Origin: Merdimonas faecigallinarum
Lineage (GTDB): Bacteria; Bacillota; Clostridia; Lachnospirales; Lachnospiraceae
Reading direction: 5' to 3'
NCBI GenBank assembly: GCA_019119285.1
Contig: DWXJ01000039.1
Span: 1 to 6,364, forward strand
DNA: 6,364 nt
Part shown: one piece after another, positions 1 to 5,275 of the stretch
Layout: each line of letters opens with the position of its first letter
Numbering within the stretch: position 1 is the stretch's first letter
Translations under genes and position numbers: made by a program
The notes under the pieces: generated by a model
Database searches by the model: none
Told to the model about the DNA's origin: nothing
Seen by the model: the letters and a program-made list of their open reading frames with translations, nothing else

Positions 1-28
1 GTCGCTGGTTCGATTCCGGCTCTGGGCA
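1..28 (+). tRNA. 3' part of a tRNA (possibly tRNA-Phe), cut by the window edge
   Basis: Only the T arm and the 3' acceptor strand are inside the window. The T stem pairs 4-8 with 16-20 around a TTCGATT loop. It is followed by the acceptor strand TCTGGGC (21-27) and an A discriminator at 28, with no encoded CCA. The missing 5' strand should read GCCCAGA. That acceptor with an A discriminator would suit a clostridial tRNA-Phe, but the anticodon is outside the window, so the identity is only a guess. Confidence 0.8.
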
Positions 29-55
29 CTTTCTTTATCTAAAAGAAAATATTTC

Positions 56-128
56 GGGCGTGTAGCTCAGGCGGTAGAGCACTTGACTTTTAATCAAGTT
101 GTCCGGGGTTCGAATCCCCGCACGCTCA
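56..128 (+). tRNA. tRNA-Lys (anticodon UUU)
   Basis: This is a complete 73-nt cloverleaf without encoded CCA. The acceptor stem pairs GGGCGTG (56-62) with CACGCTC (121-127), with one G-U pair, and the discriminator is A128. The D arm is GCTC/GAGC. The anticodon stem is CTTGA/TCAAG around the loop CTTTTAA, giving anticodon TTT, which reads the Lys codons AAA and AAG. The T arm is CGGGG/CCCCG with loop TTCGAAT. It lies 27 nt after the preceding tRNA, so the two are probably processed from one transcript. Confidence 0.96.
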
Positions 129-141
129 TGAATCTAAAGAG

Positions 142-190
142 GCGGAAATCTAGTATTTACTTGGGTTTCCGCTATTCTTCTAATTTTCTA
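142..190 (+). terminator. Probable intrinsic terminator of the tRNA transcript
   Basis: A 9-bp stem can form between 142-150 (GCGGAAATC) and 164-172 (GGTTTCCGC), with one G-U pair and a 13-nt loop. A T-rich but interrupted tract (TATTCTTCTAATTTT) follows. It starts 14 nt after the tRNA-Lys gene, where the tRNA transcript should end. The impure T tract makes it weaker than a textbook terminator. Confidence 0.55.
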
Positions 191-320
191 TATGGCGTCG
201 CATGATGTCGTTTTTCTCTCTTAAAATATTTCATTTATATTCCAGATAAGTTTTAAAAAAATTATCGTCGACTTATAAGTACAGCAGCCAGACAAATAAT
301 ATAGAATATACGTAAAATTA

Positions 321-352
321 CGTAAAAATGTTTACGCACGTAATGATACGTG
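321..352. promoter_or_regulatory. Two abutting perfect palindromes, probable HicB operator
   Basis: The first palindrome is CGTAAA-AATG-TTTACG (321-336) and the second is CACGTA-ATGA-TACGTG (337-352). Each has 6-bp arms and a 4-bp spacer, so their centres are 16 bp apart. An extra TACGTAAAA (309-317) lies ten bases ahead of an identical copy at 319-327. Together they cover the -35 element and the spacer of the promoter at 331-359. HicB antitoxins are known to autorepress hicAB through a C-terminal DNA-binding domain, and tandem short palindromes suit a ribbon-helix-helix binder. Assignment to HicB is inferred from position. Confidence 0.6.
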
Positions 353-359
353 ATATAAT
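331..359 (+). promoter_or_regulatory. Extended -10 promoter of the hicAB locus
   Basis: A perfect -10 box TATAAT (354-359) is preceded by TG at 351-352, giving the extended -10 pattern TGnTATAAT. A weaker -35 box TTTACG (331-336, four of six consensus bases) lies 17 bp upstream of the -10. Transcription should start near 366. That leaves almost no room for a leader and start codon before the remaining hicA codons at 370, in line with a deletion there. Confidence 0.7.
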
Positions 360-369
360 AGCATCTTGA

Positions 370-492
370 TATGGTTCTCATGTAAAATTGAAGAATCCGG
401 AATCTGAAAGAATGGTAATTGTTCCTTATCACTCCAAAGCCATGAAAAAGGGTTTGGAGCAGGCAATACTTAAACAGGCGGGGCTGCGATAA
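370..492 (+). pseudogene. hicA: hicA toxin remnant, 5' truncated
   Basis: This frame encodes a 40-residue HicA C-terminal half with no usable start. It reads YGSHVKLKNP at the beginning and GLEQAILKQAGLR at the end, and is closed by TAA at 490-492. HicA is a small (about 60 aa) double-stranded-RNA-binding-fold mRNA interferase. The GSH segment with its catalytic-region histidine, the VPYHSK turn and the KKG..ILKQAGL tail are all recognisable. The first 20 or so residues, including the first strand and helix, are gone. An in-frame TGA (367-369) stands immediately before the remnant, and no ribosome binding site precedes it. The sharp loss next to the promoter suggests a deletion that removed the leader, start codon and N terminus. 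It is unlikely to make an active toxin. Identification is from family resemblance only. Confidence 0.82.
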
Positions 493-528
493 ACCTTGCG
501 CCCAGAGAGTAAATGGGAGGTATCACGT

Positions 529-927
529 ATGAATAAATTGTTTTATCCGGCGGTATTTCATAGAGCAGAAGAGGGCGGATTCTGGGTTTCATTTCCAGAC
601 TTTCCAGAATGCTTCACAGAAGGCGATGATATGACCAGGGCTTATGAGATGGCTGTTGAGGCAATGGGTTTGGCTTTGGTGAGCAGAAAAGAAGAAGGGG
701 AGGAGATCCCAAGCCCAACGGAGATTGATAAGGTAGATGTGGAAGAAGGAACACTGGCAATTATTGAATTTGATATGCTGGAATATCAGAAGAAGCATAA
801 TTCCAGAGCGGTAAAGAAGACCCTTAGCATTCCTTAATGGCTGAATGAGGAGGCAACAGCAATGGGGGTAAATTTTTCACAGGTACTGCAAGAAGCTTTG
901 CTGAGTAAGCTTGGCATTAATAAGTAA
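529..927 (+). pseudogene. hicB: hicB antitoxin with in-frame TAA at codon 103
   Basis: HicB neutralises HicA through an N-terminal RNase H-like fold and represses its own operon through a C-terminal DNA-binding domain. The start at 529 is chosen because GGGAGG (515-520) lies 8 nt upstream and MNKLFYPAVF is a typical HicB beginning; the frame is open upstream to 496, but without support. Residues 1-60 carry the family pattern (AVFH..EEGGFWVSFPDFPECFTEGD...AYEMAVEAMGL). The frame stops at TAA 835-837 after KKTLSIP. In the same frame it continues as WLNEEATAMGVNFSQVLQEALLSKLGINK to TAA 925-927, which is the expected ribbon-helix-helix helices. One base change of a Lys codon to TAA would explain this. 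The 102-residue product keeps the toxin-binding part but should lose DNA binding. It lies 36 nt after the hicA remnant. A sequencing error at this base is the main alternative. Confidence 0.85.
862..927 (+). other. Possible internal restart making a 21-residue HicB C-terminal peptide
   Basis: Downstream of the hicB stop codon, ATG 862-864 follows GAGGAGG (847-853) with an 8-nt gap, which is a good ribosome binding site spacing. The in-frame product would be MGVNFSQVLQEALLSKLGINK, roughly the two helices of the lost DNA-binding domain. The GAGGAG also encodes conserved residues of the family, so it may be coincidence. Without its beta strand the peptide is unlikely to bind DNA. Recorded only as a possibility. 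Confidence 0.15.
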
Positions 928-935
928 ATGGATTA

Positions 936-962
936 TTGACAACTGGAAATTTTTCATATCGT
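936..962 (+). promoter_or_regulatory. Weak candidate promoter ahead of the UGA-containing gene
   Basis: A perfect TTGACA (936-941) is followed after 15 bp by TATCGT (957-962), matching TATAAT at four positions. The spacing is short and the -10 poor, so this may be chance. If it is not used, the gene at 982 would depend on read-through from the hicAB promoter, since no terminator is visible between 927 and 982. Confidence 0.3.
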
Positions 963-981
963 AGACGAAGAGGAGAGTCTG

Positions 982-1296
982 ATGGTTTATTTAAATGATA
1001 ATGCAAAAGAATATATGCAAAAGTATGGATGGCGGCATGTGGTGCTGAATGTGGAAGAGATCACCAGCTGATGTGCGCCTCCGTACCTGGAGATTTCGGT
1101 AAGTTTTACCGATGAGGACGAAGAGACGATGTGGGGAAAAGGGTATACGGCCGACCAGAGTGAGCTGGGCAATGTGTATTACCCGGCGGAAGGCATTGCC
1201 AGGGACGAAAAAGTTTCCGTAAATTATGTAGAATATCCCTGGATCACATGTTTTGAAGTTGAGGGGTTTACGATCCCGCAAAAGGAGGAAGAATAG
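982..1296 (+). CDS. Candidate small selenoprotein with UGA (Sec) at codon 30, CC/Se-motif-like
   Basis: One frame runs 104 codons from ATG 982 to TAG 1294-1296, interrupted only by TGA at 1069-1071. AGGAG (971-975) lies 6 nt before the ATG. The N-terminal part is MVYLNDNAKEYMQKYGWRHV, then VLNVEEITS, TGA, and CAPPYLEISVSFTDEDEE. If the TGA is read as selenocysteine, the protein has Sec30-Cys31, a dipeptide that could form a selenenylsulfide redox pair. The layout (short alpha/beta start, Sec/Cys pair near residue 30, acidic second half, about 100 aa) resembles the small clostridial proteins annotated as CC/Se motif family (seleno)protein. That match is from memory and untested. A SECIS-like hairpin lies at 1096-1112. 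No signal peptide or membrane segment is seen, so it is probably cytosolic. Its function is unknown. The alternative is a pseudogene in which a Cys or Trp codon became TGA. No selA, selB, selC or selD lies in the window. Confidence 0.66.
1096..1112 (+). promoter_or_regulatory. SECIS-like hairpin downstream of the UGA
   Basis: A perfect 7-bp stem TCGGTAA (1096-1102) / TTACCGA (1106-1112) closes a 3-nt loop GTT. There are 31 nt between the TGA (ending 1071) and the loop. Published rules for bacterial SECIS elements ask for a small apical loop with a G among its first two bases, located about 16-37 nt after the UGA. This hairpin meets them, and its loop starts with G then U as in the E. coli fdhF element. 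It lies inside the coding sequence, as bacterial SECIS elements do. SelB binding is inferred. Confidence 0.6.
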
Positions 1297-1311
1297 AAGT
1301 ATAAAATAGGA

Positions 1312-1340
1312 TTGACAGCGCAAAAGTTTTCTTGTATAGT
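1312..1340 (+). promoter_or_regulatory. Sigma-A promoter of the ATPase operon
   Basis: TTGACA (1312-1317) and TATAGT (1335-1340) are separated by exactly 17 bp. The -35 is perfect and the -10 matches at five of six positions. Transcription should begin near 1347, just at the first strand of the riboswitch closing helix at 1349, which supports both calls. Confidence 0.85.
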
Positions 1341-1348
1341 AGATGAAG

Positions 1349-1480
1349 ATAAAAGGGAGTAACTTGCGTCAGGCATTGCATTTCCTGAATAAGAAGGTTA
1401 TACAGCAGGCCTGCCGTTTGCGAATACGTCAATACGATGAGAGATCATCCGTATCGCAATGAAAAGGTGAGACTTTTATT
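1349..1480 (+). ncRNA. yybP-ykoY family manganese riboswitch
   Basis: The leader begins with ATAAAAG (1349-1355) running into GGGAGTAAC and ends with GTGAGA followed by CTTTTAT (1473-1479). The two ends form a perfect 7-bp closing helix. The GGGAGUA.C and G.GAGAC.UUU segments match the conserved ends of the yybP-ykoY class, which senses Mn2+. Inside, CATTGC (1374-1379) pairs with GCAATG (1456-1461). ATACG/CGTAT plus ATGA/TCAT (1432-1454) form an arm capped by GAGA, and GGCCTGCCG near 1409 lies next to the GCGAATACGTCAATACG stretch. Known members control Mn exporters such as P-type ATPases and MntP. This copy sits directly ahead of a P-type ATPase. Mn2+ binding should stabilise the closing helix and turn expression on. 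Confidence 0.8.
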
Positions 1481-1516
1481 GCATAACAAGAAGTGTGCAA
1501 TAGGGGTCTTTTTTTT
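1469..1516 (+). terminator. Riboswitch-controlled intrinsic terminator
   Basis: GACTTTTATTGCA (1471-1483) pairs fully with TGCAATAGGGGTC (1496-1508): 13 bp with three G-U pairs, extendable by A1470-T1509. The loop is 12 nt, and an eight-T run (1509-1516) follows. The 5' arm contains CTTTTAT (1473-1479), which is also the 3' strand of the riboswitch closing helix, so the two structures exclude each other. Without ligand the terminator should form and stop transcription 33 nt before the ATPase start. Confidence 0.85.
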
Positions 1517-1527
1517 ATCCTATTGCA
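1496..1527 (+). promoter_or_regulatory. Alternative (anti-terminator or post-terminator) hairpin
   Basis: TGCAATAGG (1496-1504), the 3' arm of the terminator, is also perfectly complementary to CCTATTGCA (1519-1527) just past the T run. The 9-bp helix would enclose a 14-nt loop containing the T run. It could form when the aptamer holds 1473-1479, leaving the ribosome binding site at 1531-1540 unpaired. A role is inferred from the pairing only. Confidence 0.45.
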
Positions 1528-1548
1528 AAAGAGAGAGGAGAAAAAAAT

Positions 1549-4092
1549 ATGCTGACAAGTGAACAGGCCAGACAAAACCAGGAAAAATATGGTTTTAATG
1601 AGCTGGTGGAAGGCAAGAAGAAAAGCACGCTGCAGATTTTTCTGGAACAGTATAAGGACTTTCTGGTAATTATACTGATCATTGCAGCGATCGTATCCGG
1701 ATTTCTTGGCGATTTTGAGAGCGCCATTGTTATTCTGGTGGTAATCACCATGAATGCGATCCTCGGAACAGTACAGACTTTAAAGGCGGAGCAGTCGCTG
1801 GATGCACTGAAGCAGATGTCTGCGCCGGAAGCAAAAGTTATCCGTGACGGAGTGGTAAAACAGATCCCCTCCAGAGAAGTTACGATTGGAGACCGTGTGC
1901 TGCTGGAGGCAGGAGACTGCGTGCCGGCAGATGGAAAACTGATCGAGTGCGCCAGTCTGAAGGTGGATGAAAGCGCGCTGACAGGAGAGAGTTTATCTGT
2001 AGAAAAATCTCTGGATGAGGTGCCTGAAGGCGCAGCGCTTGGAGATCAGACGAACCGGGTATTCTCCGGAAGCTTTGTTACTTACGGCCGTGCGGCATAT
2101 GAGGTTACGGCGATCGGTATGGGAACAGAAGTGGGCAAGATTGCCAGTCTTCTGAAGAATACTTCAGAGAAGAGAACGCCGCTCCAGGTAAATCTGGACG
2201 ATTTCGGAAAGAAACTTTCCATTCTGATCATTGTATTTTGTGCGATCCTTTTTGGAATCAGTATTTTCAGAGGAGACCAGCCGGGAGACGCATTCCTTTT
2301 TGCGGTAGCGCTTGCAGTAGCCGCAATCCCGGAGGCTTTGAGTTCTATCGTAACCATCGTGCTGTCCTTTGGTACGCAGAAGATGGCCAAGGAGCATGCG
2401 ATCATCCGTAAGCTGCAGGCAGTGGAAGGCCTGGGAAGTGTGTCTATTGTCTGTTCCGATAAAACCGGTACGCTGACACAGAATAAGATGACGGTAGAAG
2501 ATTATTATGTGGATGGCAAGCGGATCCCGGTTTTCGAGATTAACCTGAACGATCCGAACCAGGAGAGACTTCTGAACTTCAGTATTCTCTGTAACGACTC
2601 TTCCAATGCAAATGGACAGGAGATCGGAGATCCGACAGAGACGGCTCTGATCAATCTGGGAAGCAGACTGGGAAGAGAGGCTTTTGAGGTGCGGGATGTA
2701 TACGACAGAAAGTCGGAGATTCCGTTTGACAGCGATCGTAAGCTGATGTCTACGGCTCATGTTTTCAGCGGCAGACATATCATGGTAGTAAAGGGCGCGG
2801 TAGATGTCCTGCTGACCAGAATGACCCACATCCGCCGCGGCGAAACGGTCGAGCCTATGACTGCAGAAAGAAAGGCAGAGATCGAGGCGCAGAACCTGGA
2901 GTTTTCCAGAGACGGCCTGCGGGTGCTTGCATTTGCATATAAAGAGATTGAAGAAAATCGGGAAATCACGCTGGAAGATGAAAATGATCTGACCTTCCTT
3001 GGTCTGATCGCCATGATGGACCCGCCCAGAGAGGAATCCAAAGCGGCGGTTGCCGAGTGTATCCAGGCCGGCATTAAGCCGATCATGATCACCGGAGACC
3101 ATAAGATCACCGCTGCAGCGATCGCAAAGCGTATTGGCATTCTGAAAGATGAGTCTGAGGCCTGCGAGGGCGCTGTGATCGAAAATATGTCCGATGAAGA
3201 GCTGCAGGAATTTGTACCGAAGATTTCCGTTTATGCCCGTGTTTCACCGGAACACAAGATCCGGATTGTCCGGGCATGGCAGGAAAGAGGAAATATCGTA
3301 GCCATGACAGGAGACGGTGTCAACGACGCTCCGGCTCTGAAACAGGCGAATATTGGTGTTGCGATGGGAATTACCGGAACGGAAGTTTCCAAAGATGCGG
3401 CCGCTATGGTCTTGACAGACGATAACTTTGCAACTATTGTAAAAGCAGTAGAAAACGGACGGAATCTGTACCGGAATATCAAATTCTCCATTCAGTTCCT
3501 GTTGTCAGGAAACTTCGGAGCGATCCTTACGGTACTCTTCGCCTCCATCGTAGGCCTGCCGGTACCATTTGCACCGGTACACCTGTTGTTTATCAACCTG
3601 CTGACAGACAGCCTTCCGGCGATCGCCCTGGGACTGGAGCCTCATTCCAAGGATGTGATGAACGAAAAGCCCCGTCCGATGAACGAATCGATCCTTACCA
3701 GAGACTATCTGGCGCGGATCGGTACAGAAGGATTATGTATCGGCGCTATGACTACCATTGCTTTCCTGATCGGATTAAACGAGGGCGGAAGCCTGCTGGG
3801 AAGCACTCTGGCGTTTGGTACGCTTTGTACCTCCAGACTTGTGCACGGATTTAACTGCAAATCCAACAAGCCGGTAATCTTTACAAAGAGATTTTTCAAC
3901 AATATTTATCTGATCGGTGCATTTGTACTGGGACTTCTCCTGATCACAGGAGTATTGATGATCCCGGGACTGCACAACCTGTTCAGTGTATATACGCTGG
4001 ACGGCGCGCATCTTCTGATCGTATACGGCCTGGCGCTTTTGAACCTGCCGATCATTCAGCTGATGAAATGGATCAGAGAACATTTAAAATAG
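1549..4092 (+). CDS. P2-type cation ATPase, probable Mn2+ (Mn2+/Ca2+) exporter
   Basis: This 847-residue ATPase would pump divalent cations out of the cytosol at ATP cost. The start fits AGAGGAG (1534-1540) 8 nt upstream, and the cation-ATPase N domain begins at once (SEQARQNQEKYGFNEL). Visible motifs are TGES (145-148, actuator), DKTGTLT with phosphorylated Asp304, KGA (415-417, nucleotide site), MDPPRE (490-495), TGD (515-517) and TGDGVNDAP (587-595). Membrane segments lie near 38-54, 57-77, 222-241, 248-275 and 645-668, with five more to the C terminus. Cation-site residues are PEAL (261-264) in M4, Asn655 in M5, and Asn683 and Asp687 in M6. The M5 glutamate of SERCA site I is replaced by Ala658 (GNFGA), as in single-site PMR1/SPCA pumps that carry Mn2+ and Ca2+. 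The manganese riboswitch ahead of it points to Mn2+ efflux, as proposed for Lactococcus YoaB. A Ca2+ role cannot be excluded. Confidence 0.93.
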   Translation: MLTSEQARQNQEKYGFNELVEGKKKSTLQIFLEQYKDFLVIILIIAAIVSGFLGDFESAIVILVVITMNAILGTVQTLKAEQSLDALKQMSAPEAKVIRDGVVKQIPSREVTIGDRVLLEAGDCVPADGKLIECASLKVDESALTGESLSVEKSLDEVPEGAALGDQTNRVFSGSFVTYGRAAYEVTAIGMGTEVGKIASLLKNTSEKRTPLQVNLDDFGKKLSILIIVFCAILFGISIFRGDQPGDAFLFAVALAVAAIPEALSSIVTIVLSFGTQKMAKEHAIIRKLQAVEGLGSVSIVCSDKTGTLTQNKMTVEDYYVDGKRIPVFEINLNDPNQERLLNFSILCNDSSNANGQEIGDPTETALINLGSRLGREAFEVRDVYDRKSEIPFDSDRKLMSTAHVFSGRHIMVVKGAVDVLLTRMTHIRRGETVEPMTAERKAEIEAQNLEFSRDGLRVLAFAYKEIEENREITLEDENDLTFLGLIAMMDPPREESKAAVAECIQAGIKPIMITGDHKITAAAIAKRIGILKDESEACEGAVIENMSDEELQEFVPKISVYARVSPEHKIRIVRAWQERGNIVAMTGDGVNDAPALKQANIGVAMGITGTEVSKDAAAMVLTDDNFATIVKAVENGRNLYRNIKFSIQFLLSGNFGAILTVLFASIVGLPVPFAPVHLLFINLLTDSLPAIALGLEPHSKDVMNEKPRPMNESILTRDYLARIGTEGLCIGAMTTIAFLIGLNEGGSLLGSTLAFGTLCTSRLVHGFNCKSNKPVIFTKRFFNNIYLIGAFVLGLLLITGVLMIPGLHNLFSVYTLDGAHLLIVYGLALLNLPIIQLMKWIREHLK

Positions 4093-4103
4093 GATGATGC
4101 GAT

Positions 4104-5264
4104 ATGGAATTTAACGATGAAGTGGTAAAAAGAATCCGGGGACTGATCGTCTTTGCTGCGCTGGTGGTTCTGTGTTTCTGGCGGTACGACATTATCCTGG
4201 ACGTGATCCGGTTTATCATCCATGTGATCTTCCCCTTCCTTTTGGGAGGGGCGATCGCATTTGTGCTGAACGTGCCCATGAATTTTATTCAGAGACATCT
4301 TTTCAAGCCGGAGCGGATCGAAGGGAAAAAATATCTGCAGAAACTGGCAAGACCTGTAAGCATGCTGCTGGTGCTGTTTGGTGTGATCGGCGTGATCGCG
4401 CTGGTTATGCTGGTGCTGGTGCCGCAGCTGGGCGAAACATTTATCAACCTGGGAAGAAATATCCAGAGATTCATCCCGAAGCTGCAGGTATGGGCAGCTG
4501 GGGTATTTCATGACAATCCGGATATGATTGTCTGGATCAACAACCTGAAATTTGACTGGAACAAGATCATGGATACAGGGATCAATTTCTTTACCCAGGG
4601 CGCAGGAAATGTGCTGAATTCAACGATCACTGCGGCAAGAAGTATTGTCAGCGGACTGACCACATTCTTCATTGCATTCGTATTTTCCATTTACATTTTG
4701 CTGCAGAAAGAAAAACTGACCAGACAGTGTAAACGCGTCATGTATGCGTTCATGAAAAAGAGCAGGGCAGAGGCAACCCTTGAGGTACTGGCCCTGACTA
4801 ACAAGACCTTTTCCAGCTTTCTTACAGGCCAGTGTGTAGAGGCGTTGATTCTGGGAAGTATGTTCGTAGTAGCGATGACGATCCTGAATCTGCCTTATGC
4901 ATTGCTGGTAGGAATCGTGATCGCTGTGACGGCGCTGATCCCGATCTTTGGAGCATTTATCGGCTGCGTGATCGGAGCATTTCTGATCTTTATGGTGAAT
5001 CCGCTTCAGGCGCTTGGATTTATTGTACTTTTCCTGGTACTGCAGCAGATCGAGGGAAACCTGATCTACCCCCATGTGGTAGGCGGATCGGTTGGGTTAC
5101 CGTCGATCTGGGTACTGGCGGCGGTCAGCATCGGCGGCAGCCTGATGGGCATTGTGGGAATGTTGATCTTTATCCCCATCGTGTCTGTGGTTTATGCCCT
5201 GTTCCGGGAGATCGTGTATCTGAAGCTGAAGCAGAAGAAGCTGGATCCGGGAGATATTGAGTAG
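4104..5264 (+). CDS. AI-2E family transporter (UPF0118/PerM-like) membrane protein
   Basis: The 386-residue polytopic inner-membrane protein starts 11 nt after the ATPase stop, with AGGA (4091-4094) 9 nt upstream, so it is translated from the same mRNA. It opens with two close hydrophobic segments (about residues 13-30 and 34-58), has another pair near 90-110 and 195-215, and ends with a conserved membrane block from about 255 to 375. That block contains PIFGAFIG (280-287), QQIEGNLIYP (314-323) and a Gly-rich stretch typical of the family. The C terminus is short and basic. Family members have been linked to autoinducer-2 export and to Na+(Li+)/H+ antiport, and most are uncharacterised. The substrate cannot be told here. 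Its place behind a riboswitch-controlled Mn pump suggests expression under the same metal signal, which is inference. Confidence 0.9.
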   Translation: MEFNDEVVKRIRGLIVFAALVVLCFWRYDIILDVIRFIIHVIFPFLLGGAIAFVLNVPMNFIQRHLFKPERIEGKKYLQKLARPVSMLLVLFGVIGVIALVMLVLVPQLGETFINLGRNIQRFIPKLQVWAAGVFHDNPDMIVWINNLKFDWNKIMDTGINFFTQGAGNVLNSTITAARSIVSGLTTFFIAFVFSIYILLQKEKLTRQCKRVMYAFMKKSRAEATLEVLALTNKTFSSFLTGQCVEALILGSMFVVAMTILNLPYALLVGIVIAVTALIPIFGAFIGCVIGAFLIFMVNPLQALGFIVLFLVLQQIEGNLIYPHVVGGSVGLPSIWVLAAVSIGGSLMGIVGMLIFIPIVSVVYALFREIVYLKLKQKKLDPGDIE

Positions 5265-5275
5265 AGGAAAGAAAT

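Noticed and set aside
30..48. TTTCTTT/AAAGAAA inverted repeat between the two tRNA genes
   Set aside because: It is purely AT-rich and weak, and sits in a short tRNA spacer with no T run after it. It is more likely a low-complexity spacer than a terminator.
343..369. ATG at 343 in frame with the hicA remnant (MIRDIIAS then TGA)
   Set aside because: It lies inside the operator and upstream of the expected transcription start, has no ribosome binding site, and runs into TGA after eight codons. A chance match to a HicA start is more likely.
837..848. TAATG overlap at the hicB stop, a classic coupled restart
   Set aside because: The ATG at 837 opens only three codons (M-A-E) before TGA, so it cannot produce a protein.
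1079..1092. CTCC/GGAG hairpin just after the UGA as the SECIS element
   Set aside because: It has only 4 bp and its loop starts 11 nt after the UGA, too close by the bacterial SECIS rules. The 7-bp hairpin at 1096-1112 fits better.
2164..3102. Long open frame on the minus strand inside the ATPase gene (312 codons)
   Set aside because: It is antisense to highly conserved ATPase motifs and its translation resembles no known family. It is a coding shadow of the real gene.
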